A DNA stretch of 64,000 bases from Methanosarcina baikalica (GCF_031461075.1 NZ_JAVKPK010000005.1:1-64000); one strand, 5' to 3'; numbered from the stretch's first letter, positions 36,710 to 46,291 are shown. The notes: a model not told the origin generated them from the letters alone. Translations and numbers: made by a program.

Positions 36710-37071
36710 CTAAACCAAAGCCTCCTTAAAATATGATATATGTATCGAAGAACTTTTACCGGATAATTTGAAGTTGTTTTTGGCTTACAGTCACTTTTAG
36801 CCCGATATCAGCCTGAAAACGTGATTTCGTTAATTGCCTTATCTAAAGCAGTATTTGATCAGGAAATTACTGATAATACTTCTATAAAAACATACCGGGT
36901 ATATGTCGATTCTGAAGGATTAAATTCTGTTTCCGCATCAGATTCGGAAATAAAACCGAAAAAGCAGTTAGTTATCTGCTATACTTTCCCCTGAAGTGTT
37001 TTTCTCCTCAATAATTCTAGAACGTCTGATCACCTTATGGTTATATCTAATTCAGCAACAATTTTGAACTG
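36710..37071. other. intergenic region with an open-frame remnant
   Basis: Upstream DNA of the thermosome gene. The plus strand holds 75 stop-free codons (36767-36994) without a good start codon, whose translation (for example VISLIALSKAVFDQEITDNT) looks protein-like. It may be a gene remnant. Confidence 0.35.
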
Positions 37072-37770
37072 TTATTTCTTGACGATCTCCACTGATCCAT
37101 CTTTTTTCCCAATATAGAGCTCATCCACATTGGAAAAAATTCCGTGCTCAATAACCCCAGGAATTGTAGAAAGTTTGAGGGCAAGACTTTCAGGGTCATT
37201 TATTACACAGAAACTCGAATCAAGTATGAAGTTTCCGTTATCGGTTATCACAGGTCCGTCTTTTCGCAGAGCAAGTCTCAGTTCTGGCTTTCCTCCAAGG
37301 TTTCGTATCTTTTTGGTCACAAGTTCTTTTGCGAAAGGAAGAACCTCGACTGGCACGGCTTTATCAAGCTGCAAGCTCGTTTTTGATTCGTCAGCTACAA
37401 CCAGAAAACGTTTTGCTGATATCGATACGATCTTTTCCCGAGTATGGGCAGCTCCCCCTCCTTTGATTGCATACAGATTTGAATCTATCTGGTCAGCCCC
37501 ATCAATAGCAATATCCAATTCCGGATGCTGGGCAAGGGTGGTCAGCGGGATGCCGGCTTCTATAGCAAGCATTTCGGACTGATATGAGGTGACAACACCC
37601 AGGATTTCAAGCCCTTCTTCCCTGACCCGCCTGCCGAGTTCCCTTATGGCGTATGCAACTGTTGAGCCCGTTCCAAGCCCTACCACCATCCCCGGTTCTA
37701 CAGCCCGGGATGCAGCAATGCCTGCTGCACGTTTTTCCGCGGAATCAGCGGATTTATTTCTTTCTGTCAT
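37072..37770 (-). CDS. rpiA: ribose-5-phosphate isomerase A
   Basis: A 232-residue RpiA interconverting ribose-5-phosphate and ribulose-5-phosphate. Motifs are GLGTGSTVAYAIRELG near 31-46, the catalytic IDGADQID near 88-95 and KGGGAAHTREKIV near 102-114. The open frame reaches 37839, but the methionine at 37770 starts the family domain and has GGGGAC just before. It lies 88 bases downstream of aspS on the same strand and is probably cotranscribed. Confidence 0.93.
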   Translation of the reverse strand: MTERNKSADSAEKRAAGIAASRAVEPGMVVGLGTGSTVAYAIRELGRRVREEGLEILGVVTSYQSEMLAIEAGIPLTTLAQHPELDIAIDGADQIDSNLYAIKGGGAAHTREKIVSISAKRFLVVADESKTSLQLDKAVPVEVLPFAKELVTKKIRNLGGKPELRLALRKDGPVITDNGNFILDSSFCVINDPESLALKLSTIPGVIEHGIFSNVDELYIGKKDGSVEIVKK

Positions 37771-37858
37771 GCTATGTCCCCTTCCGGTCCGAATCCTCAA
37801 AACAGAATCATAAGGTCTGAAATTGGAAAAAACATTCAAAATTTAAAAAATTGGGATT

Positions 37859-39193
37859 TCAGGGAGAAAGTCTTCTCCTATCCCTGGGGAAGAGCACGGT
37901 ATCCCTGATATTGTCAGTCCCGAGCATGGTCATGACAAAACGTTCACAGCCCATACCCCAGCCGGCATGTGGAGGCATCCCGTATTCGAAAGCCTTCAGG
38001 TAGAACTCAAAGCCGTCGGGATCCATACCCTGTGATTCTATCCGACTCTTAAGCAGAGAAGGAATATGAATACGCTGGGCTCCTGAGGAAAGTTCCATTG
38101 TGCGGTGCATCATGTCGAAAGATTTGCTGAATTCAGGCCTGTCTTCATAAGGCATGGCATAGAAAGGTTTAATCTCAGTTGGCCAGTCAATAATGAAGTA
38201 GTGGGATTCTCCTGTGGTCTCGTAGACATAATCGCCCACAGTATGCTCTCCTAGAGTGCCAAGATCGTCTCCCCAGTGCATTTTTTCTTCCGAGCGGGCG
38301 TTTATGATTTCTATTACTTCATTATAGGTGAGCTTAAGGAAAGGAGTTTTTGGGATATTCAGTTCAACGCCGAGAACTTCAAGAGAAGACTTACAGTTTT
38401 CGATAACCTGGGTATAGGCGTAAGCCACAAGGTTTTCGAGAATTTCCATTACATCGAAATGGTCGGCAAAGCTGACCTCAACGTCGATAGAAGTTGCTTC
38501 GTTCAGATGCCTGCGAGTATCATGTTCTTCTGCCCTGAAAATCGGGCCGATTTCAAATACCCTGTCAAAACCGCCGCTCATAAGGATCTGCTTGAAGAGC
38601 TGGGGGCTCTGGTTCAAAAAAGCTTCCCTGTCAAAATAGGTGATCGGAAAAAGTGCGGTTCCACCTTCGGTTGCGGTTGCCACGACTTTTGGAGTTGCTG
38701 TTTCGAGAAATTTGTGTTTTACAAAGTATTCCCTGATAGCCTGGAGAACCTCGTGCCTTATTTTGAAAACCGCAGTTGTCTCGGCTCGCCTGAGGTCGAT
38801 AAAGCGGGAGTCAAGCCTAGTGTCCAGTTCGGCGTCCACCTTTCCTGTAGTGTCCATTGGCAATGGAGAGCCTGCAACATTCAGAATATTGATCTCTTCA
38901 GGAAGCAACTCATATCCGTTTGGAGCTTTCTCTTCGAATTTTACATTGCCCGTTACTGTGATTACGGACTCACGGACAAGCCTTCTTGCAGCATTGAACA
39001 GGTCTTTATCAATTTTTTTCTTTACAAGTGTGACCTGGGCTTTTCCTTCCCGGTCCCGGAGCACCACGAAACAGATCCCTCCGAGGTCCCTGACCTCATG
39101 GACCCAACCTGCAAGAGTGATTTTCTGACCGTTATCAACTTTTTCAGGCTCGACATCGGCTGTATAATGTGTTCTGAGATTTGCTAAAGACAT
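37859..39193 (-). CDS. aspS: aspartyl-tRNA synthetase (archaeal type)
   Basis: A 444-residue class IIb synthetase charging tRNA with aspartate. An OB-fold anticodon domain occupies about 20-110 (ITLAGWVHEVRDLGGICFVVLRDREG). Class II motif 2 is FRAEEHDTRRHLNE near 216-229 and motif 3 GWGMGCERFVM near 412-422. It lacks the bacterial GAD insertion, as expected for archaea. Archaeal AspRS may also charge tRNA-Asn; whether this one does was not determined. A GGTGAA box lies three bases before the ATG. Confidence 0.95.
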   Translation of the reverse strand: MSLANLRTHYTADVEPEKVDNGQKITLAGWVHEVRDLGGICFVVLRDREGKAQVTLVKKKIDKDLFNAARRLVRESVITVTGNVKFEEKAPNGYELLPEEINILNVAGSPLPMDTTGKVDAELDTRLDSRFIDLRRAETTAVFKIRHEVLQAIREYFVKHKFLETATPKVVATATEGGTALFPITYFDREAFLNQSPQLFKQILMSGGFDRVFEIGPIFRAEEHDTRRHLNEATSIDVEVSFADHFDVMEILENLVAYAYTQVIENCKSSLEVLGVELNIPKTPFLKLTYNEVIEIINARSEEKMHWGDDLGTLGEHTVGDYVYETTGESHYFIIDWPTEIKPFYAMPYEDRPEFSKSFDMMHRTMELSSGAQRIHIPSLLKSRIESQGMDPDGFEFYLKAFEYGMPPHAGWGMGCERFVMTMLGTDNIRDTVLFPRDRRRLSP

Positions 39194-39293
39194 AAATTCA
39201 CCTTAATTGGGACTAAATTAAATGAAAATGTAAGGATGAAGCTGAAACGTAGGTGAATAGTCATAACTCATTATTAATGTATTTGTTGCACCA

Positions 39294-39364
39294 CCCGAAT
39301 TGCGCCTCGGGAGTACGCTGTCCTTTTCACTCGCTTCGCTCGCTCAAGAGGACTAATTTATGGC
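39294..39364. repeat. REP-like repeat, single copy
   Basis: Hairpin CCCGA/TCGGG (39294-39311) is followed by GTCCTT and a GAGGACTAATTTATGG end. The block CCGAATTGCGCCTCGGGAGT is identical to one at 63647-63666, and the end sequence recurs at about 63801 and 63847. A partial second end (CGGACTAGTTTATGG) follows at about 39396-39410. Confidence 0.75.
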
Positions 39365-39742
39365 ATTAAAAAAGTGCTTTTCTCCTTTATCAAGCGGACT
39401 AGTTTATGGGTAAGTTACCTTGTTTTTACTTTTCCAGGTTTCTGATTTCTTTTGAACTTTTCAACGAGTAAGAGCTTGAAGGGCAAGTAATGTTTTTTTG
39501 GATCGGAATAATTGCTATAATTTCTGTATTTATAGAGATAAAATTTCGCCGCGCATTCGGTGGCCACTCCTGAAAACTGGAACTGAAATATGCTGAATAA
39601 ATCATAATTTGTAATTTTTATGGATATTATCATGAATAAATATTAGATAAATATTTATAGCGATTAAAAGGGTTTTGAGATGTAAACCTTCTTTTTTAAC
39701 GAATTATAATTAGATATCTAAAAGTATGTAAATTTAGAAGAT

Positions 39743-39755
39743 ACATATATATAAT
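39743..39755 (+). promoter_or_regulatory. TATA box upstream of the metallophosphoesterase
   Basis: ACATATATATAAT, with transcription expected near 39775, about 55 bases before the proposed AUU start. The remaining DNA between 39365 and 39742 shows no gene. Confidence 0.45.
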
Positions 39756-39830
39756 GGGACAGAACTCCTGTGCACTGAACATAACTAATAAGATTTATAT
39801 TATAAAATTCATAGAAAAGAGGAAGTAAAA

Positions 39831-40571
39831 ATTATACAGATTGTACATCTATCAGATATTCATTATTCAGATGCGTATTTTATTCCTGAAATCGCAGATT
39901 CCATGGTGGACAGCATAAACCTGCTGGAACCGGATCTTGTGGTGATTACAGGCGACCTGACAGAAAACGGGTTTTCAGCCGAATATGATGGAGTAAAACG
40001 GTTTATTGACAGGATCAAATGCGAAAACAAAGTCCTTGTCCCGGGCAACCATGATTCGAAAAATGCCGGCTATTTGCACTTTGAAGACCTTTTCGAGAAT
40101 CGGTTTTCTTCTCAGAGCTTTATGGATGTTACAGTTGTCGGGGCTGACTCTTCGCAACCGGACATTAACGAAGGCCACATAGGCAGGGAAAACTACGGCT
40201 GGATCAAAGAAGCCTTTTCCGGAGAGAATTTCAAGGTCTTTGCTCTGCACCACCACCTTGTCCCTATCCCTCTGGCTGGCAGGGAAAATAATGTCCTTGT
40301 AGATGCAGGAGATGTCCTCGAACTTCTGAACCGCTGTAAGGTGAACCTTGTCCTTTGCGGACACTGTCATATTCCCTGGGTCTGGAACCTCAACAATATG
40401 CTTGTAGTAAATGCAGGCACACTATGCTCTTCCAAAACCAGAGGCAAAACCACGCAGTGTTATAACCTGATCCAGGCAGATAACGAAAATTCAGACGGGA
40501 ACTGGAAAGTTCGGGTATCCAGAGTATTTTCAAAGGGAAACATGGAACTGGTCACTGAAGCGGTAATGTAA
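39831..40571 (+). CDS. calcineurin-like metallophosphoesterase with apparent AUU start
   Basis: A phosphoesterase of about 246 residues. All metal motifs are present: VHLSDIH (D-x-H) at 5-11, GDLTENG at 41-47, GNHDS near 70, LHHH near 138 and GHCHIPW near 172. The first motif lies upstream of the earliest ATG (39903), which would delete it. In frame there is no ATG, GTG or TTG before the motif after a stop at 39789. ATT at 39831 follows GAGGAAG by five bases and starts exactly where homologues usually begin. So AUU is probably the start, or the start codon has mutated. Substrate unknown. Confidence 0.75.
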   Translation: MIQIVHLSDIHYSDAYFIPEIADSMVDSINLLEPDLVVITGDLTENGFSAEYDGVKRFIDRIKCENKVLVPGNHDSKNAGYLHFEDLFENRFSSQSFMDVTVVGADSSQPDINEGHIGRENYGWIKEAFSGENFKVFALHHHLVPIPLAGRENNVLVDAGDVLELLNRCKVNLVLCGHCHIPWVWNLNNMLVVNAGTLCSSKTRGKTTQCYNLIQADNENSDGNWKVRVSRVFSKGNMELVTEAVM

Positions 40572-41315
40572 TTAGAAATCTTGCTCCTTATTAGGTTGTA
40601 CATTATTTCTCAAAACCCGCCATGTCGGTATATTTCCCTCTATGCTTTCAATCTCTCCCCTTTCAGTCAGGTCGTCCAGAATCTCGAGAAGCTCTGTCTT
40701 CTTGATAGCCAGCTCATACCTGTCCTTAAATTCGACTGTAATCTGGGAGAGATCAAGGGCCCTATCCAGGATGATTTTTTCTGCAAATCCAGCAAGATCT
40801 TCATACCGGGCCCAGGGATAAATAATCCAGCGCCATTTAAGAATTTTCCGGGAATAAAAATCAGGCAGGAAAGGAGAGCAGATCTTGTGCTGGAGCACTG
40901 CAGTCCTGACATTTGCCGGATTCAGGCTCCGGACGTAGTCCACTGCAAGACTGAGTGTCTCACCGGTGTCGGTCACATCATCAACAATTAACACTTTTTT
41001 TCCTTTTATATCCGCAGAAATGGGGAACTTTATCCTTGCCTCTTTCCTCATATCTGCAGCTCTTGTGTAATGCTCGATCTTCATTGAGGTAAGGTCATTG
41101 AAGAGCAAAAAGTCGGAAACCAGCCTTCCAGGAACATAGCCTCCCCTTCCTATAGCGACAATCAGGTCAGGAGTATAGCCAGAAGCTTTGATTTTTCGGG
41201 CAAGAATTTTGGAAAGCCGCAAAACACCATTAAAACTTATAAGCTCACACCTGAATGAGTCCTTTTCTACCTGAGAGTATCGGGATTGCTGAAACCGTAT
41301 ATTCCTTTCTTGCAT
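40572..41315 (-). CDS. phosphoribosyltransferase-domain protein
   Basis: A 247-residue type I phosphoribosyltransferase. The PRPP motif is KVLIVDDVTDTGETL near 107-121 and DLIVAIGRGGYVPGRLVSDFL lies near 50-70. It resembles the xanthine/hypoxanthine PRTase-like group (COG2236) rather than a known biosynthetic PRTase. The C-terminal 60 residues (KKTELLEILDDLTERGEIESIEG) look like a small helical, winged-helix-like addition. It abuts the convergent phosphoesterase with no bases between. Confidence 0.78.
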   Translation of the reverse strand: MQERNIRFQQSRYSQVEKDSFRCELISFNGVLRLSKILARKIKASGYTPDLIVAIGRGGYVPGRLVSDFLLFNDLTSMKIEHYTRAADMRKEARIKFPISADIKGKKVLIVDDVTDTGETLSLAVDYVRSLNPANVRTAVLQHKICSPFLPDFYSRKILKWRWIIYPWARYEDLAGFAEKIILDRALDLSQITVEFKDRYELAIKKTELLEILDDLTERGEIESIEGNIPTWRVLRNNVQPNKEQDF

Positions 41316-41816
41316 CAGATAAATCGCCTTCTACCTTCTTTGTAGCCTGCGGATAATGCGAATTAATAATTTAACCTTAATGCCCTGAGCCGCTTACGGA
41401 TATTTCTCAAAAATGTTAGCCTGGATTTAAGGGCATGTATTATTAAATTAGACGGATATTTAAGGTGAAATCTAGTGCTTCGATTCCAAAATCAACTCCT
41501 TATTTCCTGGAAAAATCCGTGATCTTCGGATCTATTAAAAAGTCAAGTTTTATGAACTTACTTTGGAATCCCAGTACTAGGATCTTTTCTAACGGATTTA
41601 TCAATTTGATGGCTTATTAATTCGTCTGAAAACTCACATGATTACATGAAAATATTTGAATCAAGGAAACCATAAATCAAGGTATCTGAAAAAAGTATCT
41701 GAAAAATAAGTAGGGACGGGGATTGACGGAAATAAAAGAATCTTTGAGAAAAACCTATTTTAAAGTGCTCGCGAGTCTAATATAAAAAGAATAGTCCCGA
41801 AAAGGAGTCTCATGCC
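41316..41816. other. 500-base intergenic region
   Basis: Divergent promoter region. TATA-like CTAATATAAAAAG near 41777-41789 serves the gene at 41817. No gene is apparent. Confidence 0.35.
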
Positions 41817-42722
41817 ATGTTTTCAAAGGAAGAAGACAAAATGGTAAATTTAGGGTTTAATTCTATTAATGATAGGTCCGACGAAGGAGTGAACCAGGCC
41901 CTCAATTTTCTGACAGAAATATGCACAGGCTACCTCAACAAAAAAAGAGGGCCAGAAGCTGAAAAAATGGTGGTTTTCATAAAGGAAATCGGAAAGGCTG
42001 CTGCACTTAAGGGGATGGAGAACGCAGCGGTCAATGCTATCCGGGCTCTTGAGAAGGTACTGCAGTGTTCCATAGAGCAGAATATGCAGGGTACGACTGT
42101 CAGAGTGCTACTGTCATTTGGAGCTATAGGAAAAACGGCTGCCGAACAGCACCTGGAAATGGTAGCCAAACTTGCAGCATCAGTGCTTGGGAAAAGCGGG
42201 AATACTGCAGCCCTCCTTAACAGGGAAAGAGAAACAATCGCAGTTGTCATAGGGCTTGGAGAAATCGGAAAAGCAGTTGCAAGGATAAGATTCCCTGATA
42301 TTTCGGAAAATGCTGCAATATGTATCTCATGTCTTGGAGATATGGGAAAACTTACGGCTCAGAAAAGTCTCGAAGAGGCTGCAGTGGGAGTAGAACTGAT
42401 GTTCGAAGAGATGGCTGTGGCAGCCATGCAAGAAAACCTCCAAAATACGGTAAGAAGTATTGCAACATCTATTGAAGAAATTAGAAAAAACGCTGAGGAA
42501 GAATATATGGAAAACGCGGTTTTTCAGGCAGCTTCTGCCCTCCAGACCATCATGAGCAATGCAGGAAACAGATACCTTAACGACGCCTCAATAGCAACTA
42601 AGGTCGCCCTTGAGTCCTTCAACGAGCTTGATATAATAAATGATGAAGCTAATATAAAAAAGATAGAAGAAATAAGGGAAATGATGAGAACGCTCTGGGT
42701 AGATAACGAAATAAAAAAATAA
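41817..42722 (+). CDS. helical repeat hypothetical protein
   Basis: A 301-residue, Ala/Glu-rich, all-helical protein. A degenerate repeat of about 40 residues recurs, with cores such as EIGKAAALKGMENAAVNAIRAL, AIGKTAAEQHLEMVAKLAASVL, EIGKAVARIRFPDISENAA and DMGKLTAQKSLEEAAVG. This resembles HEAT/PBS-like solenoids. GGAG lies nine bases before the ATG. Function unknown. Members of such repeat families often act as scaffolds. Confidence 0.7.
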   Translation: MFSKEEDKMVNLGFNSINDRSDEGVNQALNFLTEICTGYLNKKRGPEAEKMVVFIKEIGKAAALKGMENAAVNAIRALEKVLQCSIEQNMQGTTVRVLLSFGAIGKTAAEQHLEMVAKLAASVLGKSGNTAALLNRERETIAVVIGLGEIGKAVARIRFPDISENAAICISCLGDMGKLTAQKSLEEAAVGVELMFEEMAVAAMQENLQNTVRSIATSIEEIRKNAEEEYMENAVFQAASALQTIMSNAGNRYLNDASIATKVALESFNELDIINDEANIKKIEEIREMMRTLWVDNEIKK

Positions 42723-42870
42723 AATAAAAATAAGGATGTTCTATGTAGATAGATAATTAAGAGTAACGAGAAATATATTCAATTTATTGAAAGAGAGAAT
42801 AATCAAAATTAAATAGGGTTGAAAACCCTATCAAGAGCCCTGACTTATAAAAATAAAATAGAGATTGATT

Positions 42871-44232
42871 TCAGTTTGTCAGGGACTGGATCGGAGCCGG
42901 AATTCTTCCTCCCCGCTTTATAAAAACTTCCGAACTGAAGTTGCTTACCGGCATAATAGGGGCACTTCCAAGCAGCCCGCCGAATTCCACTGAGTCTCCA
43001 ACTCTTTTACCAGGCGCGGGGATGATCCTGACTGCAGTAGTTTTTTTGTTAATTACTCCTATTGCCATCTCGTCAGCTATGATTGCAGAAAGGGTGGAGG
43101 CAGGCGTATCTCCAGGCACTGCGATCATATCAAGGCCGACTGAGCAGACACTGGTCATGGCTTCAAGCTTTTCCAGGCTGAGAGCTCCGTCTTTAACGGC
43201 CCTGATCATGCCTGCGTCCTCACTGACAGGAATAAAAGCCCCGCTCAGGCCGCCTACTGAGGATGAAGCCATTGCCCCGCCTTTTTTCACTGCATCATTC
43301 AGGAGGGCAAGGGCTGCGGTCGTGCCGTGGGTTCCACAGCGCTCAAGCCCCATTGCCTCCAGAATTGCAGCAACACTATCCCCGATTTCCGGAGTCGGAG
43401 CCAGAGAAAGGTCAAGTATCCCGAATTCGACTCCAACTCTCCGTGAAACTTCTCTTCCTACCATTTCTCCCATACGGGTTATTTTGAAAGCTGTCTTTTT
43501 TACAGTCTCCGAAATTTCAGTGAGATTCGGGTTTTCAAGTTCGCGGATAGCAGCATTCACAACACCGGGCCCGCTAACGCCAACGTTGATAACGCATTCG
43601 GGCTCACCTATTCCATGGAAGGCTCCTGCCATAAAGGGATTATCTTCCGGGGCATTTGCAAAGACCACAAGTTTGGCACAGCCTACTCCATCCCTATCAG
43701 CAGTCAGTCCTGCAGTCCTTTTGATGACCTCGCCCATCAGGCCGACGGCATCCATGTTAATTCCAGCTCTTGTGGTAGCAACATTTACCGACGAGCAGAC
43801 CTTTTCCGTGCCTGCAAGGGCTTCAGGAATCGAATTTATAAGCTTCAGGTCGCCTGAAGTTGCGCCTTTATGGACAAGGGCGCTGAAGCCTCCTATAAAA
43901 TCCACGTCGGATTCTTTTGCAGCTTCATCCATAGTTTTTGCAACGGAAACAAAATTAGGAGACCTGCAACTTTCGGCTGCTATGGCTATCGGAGTTACTG
44001 AAATTCGTTTATTGATTATGGGAATTCCGTAAAGGCTCTGGATTTCATTCGTTGTGCGAACTAGCTCTTTTGCACGGGCAGTTATTTTTTCGTAAATATT
44101 TTCATTGAAAACTTCAATATCAGGATGGCTGCAGTCCCTGAGGCTGATTCCCATTGTCACGGTCCTGATGTCCAGATGTTCCATCCTGACCATCTGGATT
44201 GTTTCCAGGATTTCATTCGGGTTTATAAGCAT
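42871..44232 (-). CDS. UPF0210 / PFL family protein
   Basis: A 453-residue protein of the conserved UPF0210 family found in many archaea and some bacteria, resembling the ferredoxin-like/PFL superfamily. Conserved segments include TMGISLRDC near 24-32, ISVTPIAIAAESC near 74, IGGFSALVHKGAT near 105, GVGCAKLVVFANAPEDNPFMAGAFHGIGE near 178 and the GDTPASTLSAIIADEMAIGVIN end. The frame opens at 44385, but ATG 44232, behind a strong GGAGG, matches family length. It sits 22 bases after an ACT-domain gene, a pairing conserved in the family. Confidence 0.9.
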   Translation of the reverse strand: MLINPNEILETIQMVRMEHLDIRTVTMGISLRDCSHPDIEVFNENIYEKITARAKELVRTTNEIQSLYGIPIINKRISVTPIAIAAESCRSPNFVSVAKTMDEAAKESDVDFIGGFSALVHKGATSGDLKLINSIPEALAGTEKVCSSVNVATTRAGINMDAVGLMGEVIKRTAGLTADRDGVGCAKLVVFANAPEDNPFMAGAFHGIGEPECVINVGVSGPGVVNAAIRELENPNLTEISETVKKTAFKITRMGEMVGREVSRRVGVEFGILDLSLAPTPEIGDSVAAILEAMGLERCGTHGTTAALALLNDAVKKGGAMASSSVGGLSGAFIPVSEDAGMIRAVKDGALSLEKLEAMTSVCSVGLDMIAVPGDTPASTLSAIIADEMAIGVINKKTTAVRIIPAPGKRVGDSVEFGGLLGSAPIMPVSNFSSEVFIKRGGRIPAPIQSLTN

Positions 44233-44254
44233 GAAAATCCTCCTGTTCTTTCGA

Positions 44255-44533
44255 TCAGACCCTGTGCATGAAGCGAAAGACGTCTTCGTGCTGTACCTTG
44301 ACCTCGACTCCAAGGTTCTTTCCTTCGGCACCCATGGATTCCTGAAAAGCCGCAAGGTCAAAATTATCCTGTGGAGCTTCTGCAAGCATAATCATAGTGA
44401 AGATTCCCTGCATAATAGTCTGACTGATATCGACAATGTTTACGTTGAAATCCGCCATCACAGTAGTGATCCTGGCAACAATCCCTACCCTATCGCTGCC
44501 TATAACCGTAATAATGAAACGACTTGATGCCAT
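44255..44533 (-). CDS. UPF0237 ACT-domain protein
   Basis: A 92-residue stand-alone ACT domain: IITVIGSDRVGIVARITTVMADFNVNIVDISQTIMQGIF near 7-45 is the regulatory fold that usually binds an amino acid. It is conserved upstream of UPF0210 genes and is thought to regulate them. GGAGATATATA precedes the ATG. The operon is ACT then UPF0210. Confidence 0.9.
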   Translation of the reverse strand: MASSRFIITVIGSDRVGIVARITTVMADFNVNIVDISQTIMQGIFTMIMLAEAPQDNFDLAAFQESMGAEGKNLGVEVKVQHEDVFRFMHRV

Positions 44534-44630
44534 TATATATCTCCTGCTGCTCGGACCTTTTTCTGTAGGCCGATGCTTATTGAAGACTGAACTGAAAGAT
44601 TTTGTTCAGATTGAAGACTTAATAGCTAAT

Positions 44631-44694
44631 AAAGTAAACCGTTCTTAAAGTAAACCGTTCTTAAAGTAAACCATTCTTAAAGTAAACCGTTCTT
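44631..44694. repeat. 16-bp tandem repeat upstream of the ACT/UPF0210 operon
   Basis: AAAGTAAACCGTTCTT is repeated four times at exact 16-bp spacing, with one substitution in the third unit. It lies about 100 bases upstream of the operon start and could affect its promoter. Confidence 0.9.
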
Positions 44695-44815
44695 AAAGGA
44701 AGTTCAAGATGATATGAATCTAATACGAATCGAAAAAAGCTAAATCAAAAAAGTGCAAATTTTTAAAATTTCAGCTTGAGACTTAAAATAAACAAATTTA
44801 AGTCCGGTACAAATA

Positions 44816-45325
44816 TCAGGCATCTTCTTTAAAACAGAGCTCAATAATAGTTTCAACAAGACCCGGAATATTCTCCTTCCCTTGGAGTTTTATTGAAAAA
44901 TCAGCATATTTCTGGTACAGGACTATCCTCTCTTCAAAAAGGTCCTTCAGGCTTCTGTCCCTGAGTCCTACTATACCTCTTTTTCTTGCATTGAAAAGCC
45001 TTTTCATAATGTTCCTGAAAGGAACGTCCAGAAAGATTATTTTTGACATACTTTTTAAGTGTTCCATGGCCTTTTCGGAATAAACCACACTTCCGCCAGG
45101 GGAAATAATGCACCTGTCCACCTGTCCGAGCCTGAGAATTGCTTCTTCTTCAAACCTGATCAGAGCGGGGTCTCCATGTTTATCAATCAGGGACTGAAGT
45201 GGCATTCCGGTTTTTTCCGTGATCAATCTATCAACATCGATAAAAGTATAGTCAAGTCTCTTTGCAAGTGCTCTGCCAATAGTACTTTTTCCCGCTCCTG
45301 CCATACCAATAAATGTTATATTCAT
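44816..45325 (-). CDS. AroK-type shikimate kinase-like protein
   Basis: A 169-residue P-loop kinase. GMAGAGKST at 7-15, the FIDVDRLI motif at 29-36 (the Asp that contacts shikimate in AroK), ISPGGSVVYSEKA near 74 and the lid region near 112-122 are present. It is the bacterial AroK/AroL type. Archaea mostly use an unrelated GHMP-family shikimate kinase, so the substrate may not be shikimate. Single gene. Confidence 0.75.
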   Translation of the reverse strand: MNITFIGMAGAGKSTIGRALAKRLDYTFIDVDRLITEKTGMPLQSLIDKHGDPALIRFEEEAILRLGQVDRCIISPGGSVVYSEKAMEHLKSMSKIIFLDVPFRNIMKRLFNARKRGIVGLRDRSLKDLFEERIVLYQKYADFSIKLQGKENIPGLVETIIELCFKEDA

Positions 45326-45697
45326 TCCCGCACCCTCCCCAGCTCTAATATAAGGGGATCCGTTGCCTGAAGTTTCCCGGCATAAGGACCTGTGGATGAC
45401 AAATCACCCGGACAAAATATATTCTCCAGCTATATAAAATATACAACGTCATCATTCATCTGGAAAGAGCCAATAATTATAAGCTAGAATTTAAAATTGC
45501 AGTCAGGACCGAAATTATCCAGCCGTTAGTTACTATTTTGACAAAAATAAGGGAGAATTTCGTAAAATCCGAAAACCTGCCAGATAGACAAAAAGCAAAA
45601 ATCCATAATTTCTCCAAAAAATTGGGATCTATGAGAAAGCTGGATTACGGATTTAAAAAAGATTAAAAGATTTATAAAAGGGTTGAATTTGAAGAGT
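45326..45697. other. intergenic region
   Basis: No gene or clear repeat is seen in these 370 bases. The part close to 45350 holds the likely promoter of the AroK-like gene on the minus strand. Confidence 0.3.
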
Positions 45698-46114
45698 TTA
45701 TTTCCCTGGATCCTGATCTTTTGTATCTATCTGCCTGGGATTAGAGCTGAGAATAAACCTTTCAAACTTTTCTGAGGATTGAAGGAAAGCAAAAATGTAT
45801 TCAGACAGGACAAATCTGGTGCCTGATGCGTAACGCCTCAAAATGCCCCAGGCAGTCAGCTTATCAACCTGTTCGAGGGAAATAATAGCAAGGTACATCA
45901 GGAGCCGGATGGAGAATACAAGATGAAGTACAAACATCTTAACCCAGGGGCTGTCCGAAATGATCGCCATCCCGCAGATCCAGCTGCACAATTTCAGAGA
46001 ATGGGAGAGTAACCTGCTTTTGTAAAGATTAAGAAACAGGAGCAGGAATAGAAAAAAAGAGGCACATCCTGCCATAAAAAATATATCCTTCACTAGTGAA
46101 TCCATAAGGGTCAC
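45698..46114 (-). CDS. small membrane protein, unknown
   Basis: A 138-residue protein with two to three hydrophobic segments (about 12-30, 40-55 and 60-80) and a soluble C-terminus ending with a polar tail. No family recognised. Preceded by TATA-like sequence near 46140. Confidence 0.6.
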   Translation of the reverse strand: MTLMDSLVKDIFFMAGCASFFLFLLLFLNLYKSRLLSHSLKLCSWICGMAIISDSPWVKMFVLHLVFSIRLLMYLAIISLEQVDKLTAWGILRRYASGTRFVLSEYIFAFLQSSEKFERFILSSNPRQIDTKDQDPGK

Positions 46115-46291
46115 ACACCCTTACTTTTTGCTACTATTTTAATTTATGTACTTCTATTCGTTTCTGGGGATGTCTGGTACTGTTAAAAAAATAGAAACTA
46201 AAGAGTAGTAACATTTACAAATAGAACATTTACAAATAGTTGCATTGAATGAAAAATTAATTCACTGGAAAAAATAGAGGTAGTTTTGGAA

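Noticed and set aside
38276..39187. 303-codon frame antisense to aspS
   Set aside because: Shadow of the synthetase gene.
42941..44032. 363-codon frame antisense to the UPF0210 gene
   Set aside because: Mirror of the codon bias of the real gene; Ser/Pro-rich with no recognisable domain.
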